From positions 1 to 35,010 of the forward strand of contig MUCK01000003.1 in the NCBI GenBank assembly GCA_002816705.1: 35,010 nt of DNA, in the 5' to 3' direction. The DNA comes from SAR202 cluster bacterium Casp-Chloro-G4 (lineage in GTDB: Bacteria; Chloroflexota; Dehalococcoidia; Lucifugimonadales; JADFKI01). The notes beneath the pieces are model-generated. The model was not told where the DNA came from and did not search any database. It saw nothing but the letters and a program-made list of their open reading frames with translations. The position numbers and the translations under genes are program-made. Shown here piece by piece: positions 1-7,620 of the stretch; position 1 is the first letter of the stretch, and each line of letters opens with the position of its first letter.

Positions 1-370
1 CGTAGACACGAATCTTGTCTCGGCAGGCCCCGCCAATGAGCTTGTGCACCGGGACTCCCAGCATCTTGCCGGTAACGTCGTGCATGGCGTGGTCCAGCCC
101 GCTGACGGCGCAATACAAGTCCATCGACCCGCGTCTGCCTGCGAAGTCGTCGTACACCATCTGTGTAAAGTGCTTGATGTTCGTGGGGTCGCGCCCGATG
201 AGGTAGCGCTTTAGCTGGTCGACGTGCGCTGTGATCTGTATATCGCGGTCGGCCTGCGTGTAGCACTCGCCCCAGCCGTGGATGCCCTCATCCGTTTCGA
301 TTTTCACAAAGCAGAGGTTCTTGCCTCTGCCAGGGTGTGCCAAATAAGTTTTGATGTCGGTTATTTTCAT
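1..370 (-). CDS. Enolase-superfamily (mandelate racemase/muconate lactonizing) enzyme, N-terminal part
   Basis: The gene runs off the left edge; about 123 N-terminal codons are present. It starts with MKITDIKTYL at the ATG at 370, preceded by a GGAGG site about 6 bases upstream. The visible part is the N-terminal capping domain of the mandelate racemase/muconate lactonizing family: the stretch FVKIETDEGIHGWGE is a family hallmark, followed by the helices ending in GKMLGVPVHKLIGG. Enzymes of this family abstract a proton alpha to a carboxylate, often dehydrating sugar acids. The catalytic barrel lies outside the window, so the substrate cannot be judged. It is a paralogue of the complete gene at 6194-7384, which begins almost identically (MKITDVKTYV). 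Confidence 0.9.
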   Translation of the reverse strand, partial: MKITDIKTYLAHPGRGKNLCFVKIETDEGIHGWGECYTQADRDIQITAHVDQLKRYLIGRDPTNIKHFTQMVYDDFAGRRGSMDLYCAVSGLDHAMHDVTGKMLGVPVHKLIGGACRDKIRVY

Positions 371-393
371 TCAATCCTCCGGATTAGAAATTA

Positions 394-423
394 GCTATTA
401 GCCGTTAGCCATCAGCTTTCAGC
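394..423. repeat. Degenerate heptamer tandem repeat (GCYNTYA) at the 3' end of the four-helix-bundle gene
   Basis: Four consecutive 7-base units are visible: GCTATTA, GCCGTTA, GCCATCA and GCTTTCA, then GC. The last ten bases (414-423, AGCTTTCAGC) recur exactly inverted at 799-808 (GCTGAAAGCT), on the other side of the four-helix-bundle gene. The repeat overlaps the last codons and stop of that gene. Confidence 0.65.
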
Positions 424-764
424 GTTTTTATGAATGCGGTAAGCGTTCGTTTAATTTGAGTAACCTCTTGGTTGATGTTTTCATATATTGGGCCGTCGAG
501 GAATTTGAGGTCACGCACTAGGATCGCGTGATATTCCAACTCGCTGGCTGAACCCGCTGCCATCTGCAAAAACCTGGCGAAATCGGCTTCACTGCCTCTG
601 CCGCAACCTTCTGCGATGTTTGCCGCAATCGATGCTGAGGCTCTTCGCATCTGGCTGGTCAAACCATAAATTTCCTCCCTAGGAAAGCCGCCACTTGCCT
701 GATAGACGGGCAGAGTCAATTGATGGCTCCGTTCCCATACCTTTAAGGTTTTGAAATCTCTCAT
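405..764 (-). CDS. Four-helix-bundle protein of the S23 / 23S rRNA intervening-sequence family
   Basis: This 119-residue protein matches the S23 (TIGR02436-type) four-helix-bundle family. It begins MRDFKTLKVWERSH, has the central signature SQMRRASASIAANIAEG followed by a Gly/Arg-rich turn, and ends in a long helix (ITQIKRTL-like). Length is typical (about 115-125). Members were first found in intervening sequences of 23S rRNA genes, but many are free-standing, as here; related Avd proteins act in diversity-generating retroelements. The molecular role of free-standing copies is unknown. Its coding ends carry an exact 10-bp inverted repeat (414-423 and 799-808) and heptamer repeats, suggesting the gene arrived as a small element. 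No reverse transcriptase or rRNA is nearby. Confidence 0.88.
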   Translation of the reverse strand: MRDFKTLKVWERSHQLTLPVYQASGGFPREEIYGLTSQMRRASASIAANIAEGCGRGSEADFARFLQMAAGSASELEYHAILVRDLKFLDGPIYENINQEVTQIKRTLTAFIKTLKADG

Positions 765-798
765 ATCTATGCATAAGCCTTGTTGCCGATCGCTGCCG

Positions 799-808
799 GC
801 TGAAAGCT
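799..808. repeat. Right arm of the 10-bp inverted repeat flanking the four-helix-bundle gene
   Basis: GCTGAAAGCT at 799-808 is the exact reverse complement of AGCTTTCAGC at 414-423. The arm sits between the start of the four-helix-bundle gene (764) and the stop of the SDR gene (816), so it marks a plausible right boundary of an inserted unit. Confidence 0.5.
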
Positions 809-815
809 CCGCGTC

Positions 816-1571
816 CTACTGCGCTGTCCACCCGCCGTCGATGACCAGTTCGCTCCCGGTGACGTATGAGGACTCGTCGGACGCCAGGTACAGGGCTCCG
901 TTGGCGACCTCTTCCGGTCGTCCGAACCGACCCATGGGGATGCGTGAGGTCATCAGCGCGAAGTTTTCCGGCTCAGACCGGCGTTGCTCCGTCATAGCGG
1001 TGACGATGGGTCCGGGGTGAACTGAGTTGACTCGGATACCGTCTGCGGCGTACTGGATTGCTGCCGCCTTGGTGAATATCCTCACCGCGCCCTTGGATGC
1101 CTGATACTGCGGACTGCTGATGTCGGTGCCAACCAGGCCTAGCTGTGAAGATATGTTGATAATGGACCCGCCTCCGGTCTTCTGCATCTCGGCTATGGCA
1201 ACTTTGGTGCCGAAGAACACACCTTTGGCGTTAATGTTCATGGTCTCGTCCCACTCCTCGACAGTGGTGTCCTCGACCTTGCTGCCGGTCCCGCCTATTC
1301 CGGCGTTGTTCACCATGATGTCCAGCTTGCCGAACTGTCGGACTGTGGCTGCCACGGCCTCGTTCCAGTTGGCTTCGCTAGTGACGTCCAGGTGAAGAAA
1401 CAGGCATTGTCCGCCAGTCTCGTTGATTTCCGCTTCCAGCTTCTTGCCTTCTTCGTCCAGCAGGTCGCCTACGACAACGCTGGCACCCTCCTTCGCGAAT
1501 AGCTTAGCCTCAGCCGCTCCCATGCCCCTGGCCCCGCCACTAATGAACGCAACTTTGCCCTCTAGTCTCAT
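816..1571 (-). CDS. SDR-family NAD(P)-dependent oxidoreductase
   Basis: A classical short-chain dehydrogenase/reductase of 251 residues, the usual length. Visible motifs are the nucleotide-binding GGARGMG (residues 12-18, in place of TGxxxGxG), NNAG (88-91), the catalytic Asn in MNINAKG (N114), Ser141/Ser142, Tyr156 and Lys160 of YxxxK, and the PGPI loop after VNSVH. Asp36 at the end of the second beta strand favours NAD over NADP (family knowledge). The C-terminal YVTGSELVIDGG is typical of the glucose-1-dehydrogenase/FabG-like branch. The substrate cannot be read from the sequence. It lies 33 bases downstream of the hydrolase-domain gene at 1605, so the two are probably co-transcribed. Confidence 0.93.
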   Translation of the reverse strand: MRLEGKVAFISGGARGMGAAEAKLFAKEGASVVVGDLLDEEGKKLEAEINETGGQCLFLHLDVTSEANWNEAVAATVRQFGKLDIMVNNAGIGGTGSKVEDTTVEEWDETMNINAKGVFFGTKVAIAEMQKTGGGSIINISSQLGLVGTDISSPQYQASKGAVRIFTKAAAIQYAADGIRVNSVHPGPIVTAMTEQRRSEPENFALMTSRIPMGRFGRPEEVANGALYLASDESSYVTGSELVIDGGWTAQ

Positions 1572-1604
1572 GTTATTCCTCCGAATATTCGGCTGCCTTA
1601 ATAA

Positions 1605-3584
1605 TTAATCAAATACGGTTTGCGCCCTGGCCAACGCCACGTACCTTTCGGCGTCCTCTTGGAGGAGGAGCCGCTGCTGGACTAGGCTCTGCGCTGCCTT
1701 TTCGATGGCCTTCACGTAGGTTTCCTTAGAGCCGTAACGCTCTTCTAACGAGGGCCGGTGGTCTCCTGTCTCGTCGCGTTCCGCCTTGGTGCGAGCGAAT
1801 GGGAGGTAGCTGCCGACGAGTCCGGCCAGGCTTTTCTCTGCGGAGCCCACAGGACGATAATTCCAGCCGGTGTACGTGGCCAAAGGCACCTGGATTTGCG
1901 GTGTGCGTATGCCCGGAAGCTCGTTGCCGTCGGCGTCCACCTGAGGCACTAGAATCTGGTACTCCTTGCTAACGTCCTCCCTTGGCGGCTCAGCAATGAT
2001 GCCCTTGTTGAAGTCCGGCCCGTGGTCTTGTGCGAACAGACGGTTGGCGTTTACTGGATGGGTTACCCCCGGAACGTTCGGGAAATTAGCTTTGGCCACA
2101 TCTGCTGGGACGGCCGTTTCGTTGGACCGACTCGGAACACGGCTATCTGGTGGAGTCGTGCCGTCTGTCGCCCAGGCGTCGAGAGCGTCCAGAAGCGCCC
2201 GGAGCAGGGGAGACGTGTTCAGCGGATTGGACGGGTACTGGTGATTGCCCTGGGACGGTCCCTTGGCAAGCGGGTCGGCGCTGTGCTGCGAGCCAGCAAA
2301 GCAAAATATGCGTACGTTTTCGGGCTGCGGCAGGTCGTTGCCCAGCGAATCAGTGTGGGACAGCGAGGCTCGTCGCTCCCAGTACTCCGCCGAGGTCTGC
2401 GTGTGAATAATCAGCGGGTCGGTCTCTGGCCTCTTGAGAATGGCGTCGGTCTCGCCGGTGAGAGCGTCCGTAGACTCCGCGTATGAGAAGGGGAACTGGT
2501 CGCACGGGTAGGTGTGATGGAAATGCTGTCGTGGGAATCGGTCCGGTTGAGCGAAGCGGTAATTCAGCACGATGCGTCCACCCCCAGCTACGTGCGGCGA
2601 CATGGCGTCGAAAACCCTGCTGCCATCGCAAGCCTGATTGAAGCCCCTGTACACGAACTCCCGCAAGAACCGGCCACTTTGGGAACGGCCCCAGGCGTAG
2701 GCCTTATCCATTCCCGTCTCCCCTTGCCTCAATGGATTGGGCACGCCGTTTTCGTCCTGCCCGTCGTGCATCAGGAAAGAGGTGAGGTCTCGGAGGCCCG
2801 ATAGTCCCAGCCCCATGACTTTGGGGTCTTTGGCAGTGTAGATGAGGTCGTAAATCCAGCCGGGTCGGAAGCCGTTCGCCAGGTACACATGCTTGGCGGA
2901 TTCCGTGAGCTTACCGTCTGTGCCCAGCTGAGAGAAGCTCCACTGGTCCGACGGTATGACGATCTTCTCGTCGTACGGGTACTCCCGCATCGTGAAGGTT
3001 GCCAGGGTAGTGTCCGTGTTGGCAGCCTGATAGCTGTCCGCGTAATCGGCTGCCGACAATGGCCTGCACTGGACGCCTTGAGTTTCTATGATGAACTCGG
3101 TGCGTACATCGCCTGTGATGGAGACGCCGTTATTCGTGGCCACGGGTAGCCGCATGGAGAGTTGGCTGTCAATCGGAAGGACATCTCCCTGCCAGCCCGA
3201 CCACACTATGGAGTAGCCTCGCCTCATGAGAAATCCATTGCCCGCGTTCTCTGCGGTGATGGGCGTGTTGCTGTGAACTCCGTCGTTGAAGAACTGCAGG
3301 ATGCGCTTGTTGCCGCGATTGTTCACGTCGTAGATTAGTCGGCCGTTACCACGTTCCAGGTCGACGGGCCGAAGAATGTAAAACTCAGTCGAATACTCCA
3401 CCAGGCCTTCCGCGTTTCGAGGCGCCTGCTTCAGGTCGACGATGCCGGCGTTGGCCAGGTCGTTTGGATCGATTGCGAAGTCTACGCTGCCCTCAATGGC
3501 CTCGTAAGGCCCAACGTCGCCAAAGGCCATCCCATCGGCAAAAGGTTTTGGAGATTGAATATTTAGACGGACCTGGCTTCGCAT
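1605..3584 (-). CDS. Large alpha/beta hydrolase-domain protein (Abhydrolase_10 type)
   Basis: The ATG at 3584 is chosen because a clear AAAGGA site lies about 8 bases upstream (GTCGAAAGGACGAAAA) and the protein then opens MRSQVRLNIQ; a more upstream ATG at 3641 lies within the intergenic repeat and adds a low-quality tail. The 659-residue product matches the large alpha/beta hydrolase-domain family that opens with FADGMAFGDVGPYEAIEG and contains RLIYDVNNRGNK. The nucleophile elbow is AYAWGRSQSGRFLREF (Ser301 or Ser303). Large size (650-700) is normal for this family; members are uncharacterised, probably esterases or amidases. No signal peptide is seen. It lies upstream of, and probably in one transcript with, the SDR gene. 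Confidence 0.85.
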   Translation of the reverse strand: MRSQVRLNIQSPKPFADGMAFGDVGPYEAIEGSVDFAIDPNDLANAGIVDLKQAPRNAEGLVEYSTEFYILRPVDLERGNGRLIYDVNNRGNKRILQFFNDGVHSNTPITAENAGNGFLMRRGYSIVWSGWQGDVLPIDSQLSMRLPVATNNGVSITGDVRTEFIIETQGVQCRPLSAADYADSYQAANTDTTLATFTMREYPYDEKIVIPSDQWSFSQLGTDGKLTESAKHVYLANGFRPGWIYDLIYTAKDPKVMGLGLSGLRDLTSFLMHDGQDENGVPNPLRQGETGMDKAYAWGRSQSGRFLREFVYRGFNQACDGSRVFDAMSPHVAGGGRIVLNYRFAQPDRFPRQHFHHTYPCDQFPFSYAESTDALTGETDAILKRPETDPLIIHTQTSAEYWERRASLSHTDSLGNDLPQPENVRIFCFAGSQHSADPLAKGPSQGNHQYPSNPLNTSPLLRALLDALDAWATDGTTPPDSRVPSRSNETAVPADVAKANFPNVPGVTHPVNANRLFAQDHGPDFNKGIIAEPPREDVSKEYQILVPQVDADGNELPGIRTPQIQVPLATYTGWNYRPVGSAEKSLAGLVGSYLPFARTKAERDETGDHRPSLEERYGSKETYVKAIEKAAQSLVQQRLLLQEDAERYVALARAQTVFD

Positions 3585-3632
3585 TTTTCGTCCTTTCGAC
3601 GTTTCCGATACTTTGTTGTTGGCGCAGCGTTT

Positions 3633-3711
3633 CCCCCTCACCTCAATCCTCTCCCTCAGGGCGAGGATTTGTGTCCGTTCCTCCGCCGCGGGGGAAGGTT
3701 AGGATGGGGGC
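3633..3711. repeat. Intergenic imperfect palindromic repeat (C-rich / G-rich arms)
   Basis: A pyrimidine-rich left arm (CCCCCTCACCTCAATCCT from 3633) is followed, after a small internal CTC...GAG stem, by a G-rich right arm ending GGTTAGGATGGGGG (3697-3710). The arms are roughly complementary, so the element can fold into a long imperfect hairpin. This C-rich/G-rich layout is that of short palindromic repeats scattered between genes of many bacteria. It lies between the HpaI aldolase stop and the hydrolase start and may terminate or stabilise the aldolase transcript; that role is inferred. Confidence 0.55.
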
Positions 3712-3782
3712 AAATCTCAGACTTATATCACAAACTGTTACGTCAGTTGCTCTAATGCGACGACTTAGACTGGCCTTAGAGA

Positions 3783-4499
3783 TCAGGGTCGGTTTTGGGC
3801 CAGGTAGCCTTTGCACCCGTCCAGGAACAGGTTCGCGGCGCGGACTGACGCCATAACGTCTTCGGCCATCTTTCGGCCCGCAGCGTGGACGAGGTCTTTT
3901 ACTTTGGCCTCAAAAGCTTGCACGTCGGGATGATTGGGTTGCCCCTGCAATCCCATCGACTGGGCGATGTCCTGAGCCCCTGACGTAAAGAGGTCGATGC
4001 CTTGCACAGACAAGATGTCGTCGATATTGTTGAGGACTTCCGCATCCTCCAACTGGGCAATGACGAGGATGTTGTTGTTGGTATGCTCCATGTAAGCTGG
4101 GCCTGACTCAAAATCGCCGTAATACGCGCCACGACCCGATCCGAAGCTGCGCTTGCCCCTGGGCACGTATCGGCAGGCGCCTGCCAGTTGCCTCGCTCGG
4201 TCGCCGTTTATGATGTGCGGCCCTGTAATGCCCATAATACCCCGGTCCAGGAATCGAAGGATAGTTGAGTCCTCTATGTTGGGCACCCTTGCCATAGGCG
4301 TCAAACCCAGAGCAGAGGAGAGCCGACAGAGGTCGTCCAGAATATCCACCGTGAAAGGGCCATGCTCGCTGTCGAACGTGACGAAATCGAATCCGGCCAT
4401 GGAGGCCAATTCAATCAGCGTTGTTGACGGGAACGAAAAGTTGCATCCGAGCGCCCTTTCGCCAGCCTGCATTTTCGTAATAACGTTGTTTACTCTCAT
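3783..4499 (-). CDS. HpcH/HpaI-family class II aldolase
   Basis: A 238-residue protein of the HpcH/HpaI family, which cleaves 2-keto-3-deoxy acids or related beta-hydroxy keto acids to pyruvate plus an aldehyde using a divalent metal. Visible are FVTFDSEHGPF with the catalytic His (EH at 45-46), Arg71 in ARVPN, the metal-ligand Glu151 in AQLEDAEVLNNID, and the second metal-ligand region SGAQDIAQSMG (Asp177). Length is slightly short of the usual 250-260. GAGAGGA lies upstream of the ATG. Nearby enolase-superfamily sugar-acid dehydratases would produce 2-keto-3-deoxy acids, so a shared sugar-acid pathway is a reasonable inference; the true substrate is not determinable. Confidence 0.9.
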   Translation of the reverse strand: MRVNNVITKMQAGERALGCNFSFPSTTLIELASMAGFDFVTFDSEHGPFTVDILDDLCRLSSALGLTPMARVPNIEDSTILRFLDRGIMGITGPHIINGDRARQLAGACRYVPRGKRSFGSGRGAYYGDFESGPAYMEHTNNNILVIAQLEDAEVLNNIDDILSVQGIDLFTSGAQDIAQSMGLQGQPNHPDVQAFEAKVKDLVHAAGRKMAEDVMASVRAANLFLDGCKGYLAQNRP

Positions 4500-4680
4500 G
4501 GTATGATCCTCTCATAATTCCGTTTATCCGCAGGACGAATCGGCGCTATTGTATTGCATGGTAAAGCCTCGTACAACATGTCGCTTGTAACCGTCTATCA
4601 AGGCGTGAGCGGCACGGTGAATCCTCAACAAAATTATGATATCCTCCGTCGTGATTAGCGGCGATTCGAGAGGAGTCTCA

Positions 4681-5961
4681 ATGCGAGTTTTGTTAGTTGC
4701 CACCAATCAGACGAATAGGTTTATGGACAGGATGGTCGTGCGCCCTGTACCCATTGGTCTGGCATATCTGGCTGCGAGTGTGGACGAATCGCGCCACGAG
4801 ATGCGGGTGCTGGACCTTATGTTTTCTGAGGATGGGGCCGCCGATGTAGAGGCGACGGTTAGAGAGTTCCAGCCCGAAGTTGTGGGCCTGTCCCTACGCA
4901 ACCTGGACAACCAGAGCTACTTCAACCCGGTGTCCAACTTACCGGCGGTGAAGGAGACAATCGATCGCATAAGTTCGGCTGGTAGTGCCACCACGGTTTG
5001 CGGTGGCCCGGCATTCAGCATTCTGCCCGCCCCGTGCCTGGAATATGTGGGAGCCGACTTTGGAGTTGTAGGCGACGCCGGGCAGGCGTTCTCGCAGTTG
5101 CTTGACAAGTTGGACACGGGTTCGGACTACAAGGCCATTCCTGGACTGGTCCATCGAGAAGGCGGTAAAACGGTAATTAGTGAAGGTAGTTTTTCATCCA
5201 ACTATCAAAGTAAGCCCCGGCTTGATCTTTTGGACATGAAGAAATATGACGGTTCCGGGTTCGGCGTAGGGGTGATAACCAAGCTTGCCCAGGCCTATTA
5301 CCCCACCGAAGGGAAATCGTCCCAGTCCGACAGCGACCAGTGGCGCATCAAGGACGTAGCCGAGGTTGTGAGTGAAGTGAAGGATATTCAGGCCGAATTC
5401 GGTATACGCAAATTCTTCTTCATATCATCCGGTTTCAATGTGCCAATGGATCACGCAAAAGAGTTGTGTCAGGCCATCATAGACGCGAGTATAGGAATCC
5501 GGTGGAACTCAGGTATTCATCCTGTGGACTTCGATGGCGAAACGGCTGATTTGATGAAGAGGGCCGGGTGCTCCTTGGCGCTGCTCAATGAGGGCAGCGC
5601 TACCGCAGAGGACCTCACGTCACGTCTAAATCAGCTTCGGGATACGTCTGCCACATGCAAGTCGGTAGACCTGCCGCACACGATGAACATTGCGTTTGGG
5701 TTGCCGGGCGAGACAGAGGATACGGTAAACGAGAAGCTGGACTTCCTTCGGGAGACCCAGCCGGCTTTCGTTACTTTGAGAATAGGTAACCGCTTGCTGC
5801 CGTACACAACGCTTTCGCGCAGGGCAAGGGATGAGGGAATGATAGAGAACGATGACGAACTGCTTCATCCGACCTTTTACGTGGACCCTGCTGTAAGGGG
5901 TTGGCTTCCGGAGCGCATGCAGAAAGAGGCGGCGGCGCATCCGCGCTGGAATATTACGTAG
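4681..5961 (+). CDS. B12-binding / radical SAM-like protein lacking the CX3CX2C cluster motif
   Basis: The ATG at 4681 is preceded by GAGAGGAG at 4668-4675; an earlier in-frame ATG (4636) has no such site. The 426-residue product begins with a Rossmann-type domain resembling the cobalamin-binding domain of B12-dependent radical SAM proteins (MRVLLVATNQ, then PVPIGLAYLAASVDE, VLDLMFSEDG). A TIM-barrel-like radical SAM region follows from about residue 195, including IRKFFFISSGFNVP, IRWNSGIHPVDFD, MKRAGCSLALLNEG and MNIAFGLPGETEDT. Where CX3CX2C should sit, the sequence is VITKLAQAYYPTEGK; the five visible Cys are elsewhere and unpaired. It therefore probably binds no radical-SAM [4Fe-4S] cluster. 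The divergent HpaI gene shares its upstream region. Confidence 0.75.
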   Translation: MRVLLVATNQTNRFMDRMVVRPVPIGLAYLAASVDESRHEMRVLDLMFSEDGAADVEATVREFQPEVVGLSLRNLDNQSYFNPVSNLPAVKETIDRISSAGSATTVCGGPAFSILPAPCLEYVGADFGVVGDAGQAFSQLLDKLDTGSDYKAIPGLVHREGGKTVISEGSFSSNYQSKPRLDLLDMKKYDGSGFGVGVITKLAQAYYPTEGKSSQSDSDQWRIKDVAEVVSEVKDIQAEFGIRKFFFISSGFNVPMDHAKELCQAIIDASIGIRWNSGIHPVDFDGETADLMKRAGCSLALLNEGSATAEDLTSRLNQLRDTSATCKSVDLPHTMNIAFGLPGETEDTVNEKLDFLRETQPAFVTLRIGNRLLPYTTLSRRARDEGMIENDDELLHPTFYVDPAVRGWLPERMQKEAAAHPRWNIT

Positions 5962-6050
5962 CGCACTTCCCCTGCGCTGGCAAGATTTTGAGTGTGCTGC
6001 CTTTGGATGAATTCAAGGCGAACACTTCTTAGAATTTAAGGCTGTGGTGA

Positions 6051-6097
6051 GTGCCGATTCAATCGAGCATCCTCGACAGAGTGGGGACTTGTCGAAC
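6051..6097. repeat. Dispersed 47-bp repeat, copy A
   Basis: This stretch (core ATTCAATCGAG, then ATCCTCGAC, ending TGTCGAAC) recurs in the same orientation at 29573-29619 with about 41 of 47 positions identical by eye. It lies in the gap between the radical-SAM-like gene and the enolase-superfamily gene. Neither copy is in a coding region. Confidence 0.7.
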
Positions 6098-6193
6098 GAC
6101 TGGCCCGAGCATGCATTATGCTCCAAGAAAAGATGAACGATGCAGGCAACCGGGAACGCCAACAATGAAACAGGCTTTGAGGATAGGAAAAAC

Positions 6194-7384
6194 ATGAAAA
6201 TAACCGACGTCAAGACGTATGTTATCGAGACCGATTGGGACGACAGGCCTGGCGGTGACCGGCCAAGGCTACCCACCAGGCGACAGTTCATCTTCGTTAA
6301 AGTGGAGACCGACGAGGGTATATCCGGCTGGGGAGAGGTCACCAACTATCCTGGCTTTGTGGGCAACCGAGCGGTGGGTCGGTACATACAGGAGCTGAAG
6401 CAGTTCCTGGTGGGACAGGACCCCAGGGCCATCGAGTACATATGGCAGCGGACCTTCCGGCTGTTCACCTACACCGGCACTCGTGGCGCAACGACAGCGG
6501 CCATAAGCGGAATCGACATTGCGTTGTGGGACATCCTGGGCAAGAGCCTCGGCAAACCCATATACGCGTTGCTGGGCGGTCCCGTTCGAGACCGCATCGC
6601 GCTGTACACCCATCCGCCTGAGCCCAACACGCCTGAGGAAGCGGTGGCAGACGCGAAAGAGATCGTAGCCTCAGGCCACCGCGGCCTCAAGATGGACCCC
6701 ATGATGCACTCGCTGCACGGCGGTCTGAAGGACGGCAACATCAGCTTCATGGATGGCGAACTCAGTCCGCAAGGGCTGGCTGAGGCTGTGGACATTACCG
6801 CTGCCGTACGTGAGGCCGTTGGCCCGCAAATAGAGGTGCTTATCGACGCTCATGGTCGGTACAACGTGCCTACTGCTATTCAGCTGGCCAACGCGCTGGA
6901 GCCTTTTAACATCCACTGGTTCGAGGAGCCTGTTCCGGTGGAGAGCTACTCGGCCCTGAAGCAGGTGCGTGAAAAAATTTCCTGCAGAATTAGCGTGGGC
7001 GAGCGACTGCATACACGGTTCGAGTTCGTGCCTATTTTCGAGAACAACCTGGCCGACTACATCATGCCGGACGTTACCTGGACCGGCGGCATCAGCGAGC
7101 TGAAGAAGATATCGACCATGGCCGAGGCTTATTACATACCTGTGTCTCCGCACGACGCCAGCGGGCCAATCAATATCATGGCCGGAGCGCAGGTGATGAT
7201 GACCGTGCCGAACTTCTACAAACTGGAGACAATTCGATACGACCTGAGTGGTTACGACAAGTTTATGGATGTCCCTTTGGATATCCGTAGCGGCGATCTG
7301 TACGTGTCTGATAGGCCAGGCCTTGGTATGAACCTGGACGAAGACTTTCTTAAGGCTCACACTGTGGAAGGTTTCCGTGACTGA
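6194..7384 (+). CDS. Enolase-superfamily sugar-acid dehydratase (galactonate dehydratase-like)
   Basis: The ATG at 6194 (MKITDVKTYV) follows GAGGATAGGA; the more upstream in-frame ATG lacks a site and precedes the conserved domain. The 396-residue product has the full two-domain fold. Putative catalytic and metal residues are Lys166 (GLKMD), Asp218 and His220 (DAHGR), Glu244 (WFEEPVP), Glu270 (VGERLHT), Asp293 and His320 (SPHDASGPI). A KxD plus His-Asp arrangement with DAHGR places it in the mandelate racemase/galactonate dehydratase subgroup. Such enzymes dehydrate aldonic acids to 2-keto-3-deoxy acids, which the HpaI-type aldolase at 3783-4499 could cleave. Substrate is inferred only broadly. 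It appears monocistronic. Confidence 0.92.
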   Translation: MKITDVKTYVIETDWDDRPGGDRPRLPTRRQFIFVKVETDEGISGWGEVTNYPGFVGNRAVGRYIQELKQFLVGQDPRAIEYIWQRTFRLFTYTGTRGATTAAISGIDIALWDILGKSLGKPIYALLGGPVRDRIALYTHPPEPNTPEEAVADAKEIVASGHRGLKMDPMMHSLHGGLKDGNISFMDGELSPQGLAEAVDITAAVREAVGPQIEVLIDAHGRYNVPTAIQLANALEPFNIHWFEEPVPVESYSALKQVREKISCRISVGERLHTRFEFVPIFENNLADYIMPDVTWTGGISELKKISTMAEAYYIPVSPHDASGPINIMAGAQVMMTVPNFYKLETIRYDLSGYDKFMDVPLDIRSGDLYVSDRPGLGMNLDEDFLKAHTVEGFRD

Positions 7385-7524
7385 TCTGCCATGTTTCGTC
7401 CGCGTCTACCGTGGAAAACTCGCCGCAAAAATCGTGGACATTGTGTCAAAAAGGAATCCTTTTATTGGCGCTTTGGAATAGTTAATGTTAGGGACCGGCG
7501 GCCGCGTATTTGCCTAGTAAACCC

Positions 7525-7552
7525 TTGACACCGGCTTAACCACTGTGATAAT
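7525..7552 (+). promoter_or_regulatory. Sigma-70-type promoter of the alternative complex III operon
   Basis: A perfect -35 hexamer TTGACA (7525-7530), a 16-base spacer and a -10 hexamer GATAAT (7547-7552) are visible. The -10 is preceded by TGT, giving an extended -10 element (TGTGATAAT). The predicted start is near 7559, about 60 bases upstream of the first operon gene at 7621. Confidence 0.65.
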
Positions 7553-7620
7553 TTTCACCAGGCTGATAAAGCCAATTGTTGAACACAACAGCAAACGTAA
7601 ATTCTGAGGCAAGGCAATAA

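Noticed and set aside
394-423. Heptamer repeats as a CRISPR-like array
   Set aside because: Units are 7 bases with no spacers and no cas gene; a simple degenerate tandem repeat.
2022-2486. A 154-codon plus-strand open frame opposite the large hydrolase gene
   Set aside because: Antisense to a conserved protein, no homology that I can see, arginine-rich shadow translation.
3585-3641. Upstream ATG for the large hydrolase-domain gene
   Set aside because: The added residues come from the palindromic repeat region, and the better ribosome site is in front of the ATG at 3584.
5960-5978. Small hairpin (AGCGCA / TGCGCT) after the radical-SAM-like gene as a terminator
   Set aside because: Only a 6-bp stem with a 7-base loop and no directly following T run; not convincing.
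6671-7360. A 229-codon open frame antisense to the galactonate-dehydratase-like gene
   Set aside because: It lies entirely within a well-supported enzyme gene on the other strand, and its translation is rich in His/Arg/Leu with no domain; a shadow of GC-rich codon use.
7448-7466. AAAAGGA/TCCTTTT palindrome upstream of the ACIII promoter as a terminator
   Set aside because: The arms are separated by one base, too tight for an RNA hairpin; chance palindrome.
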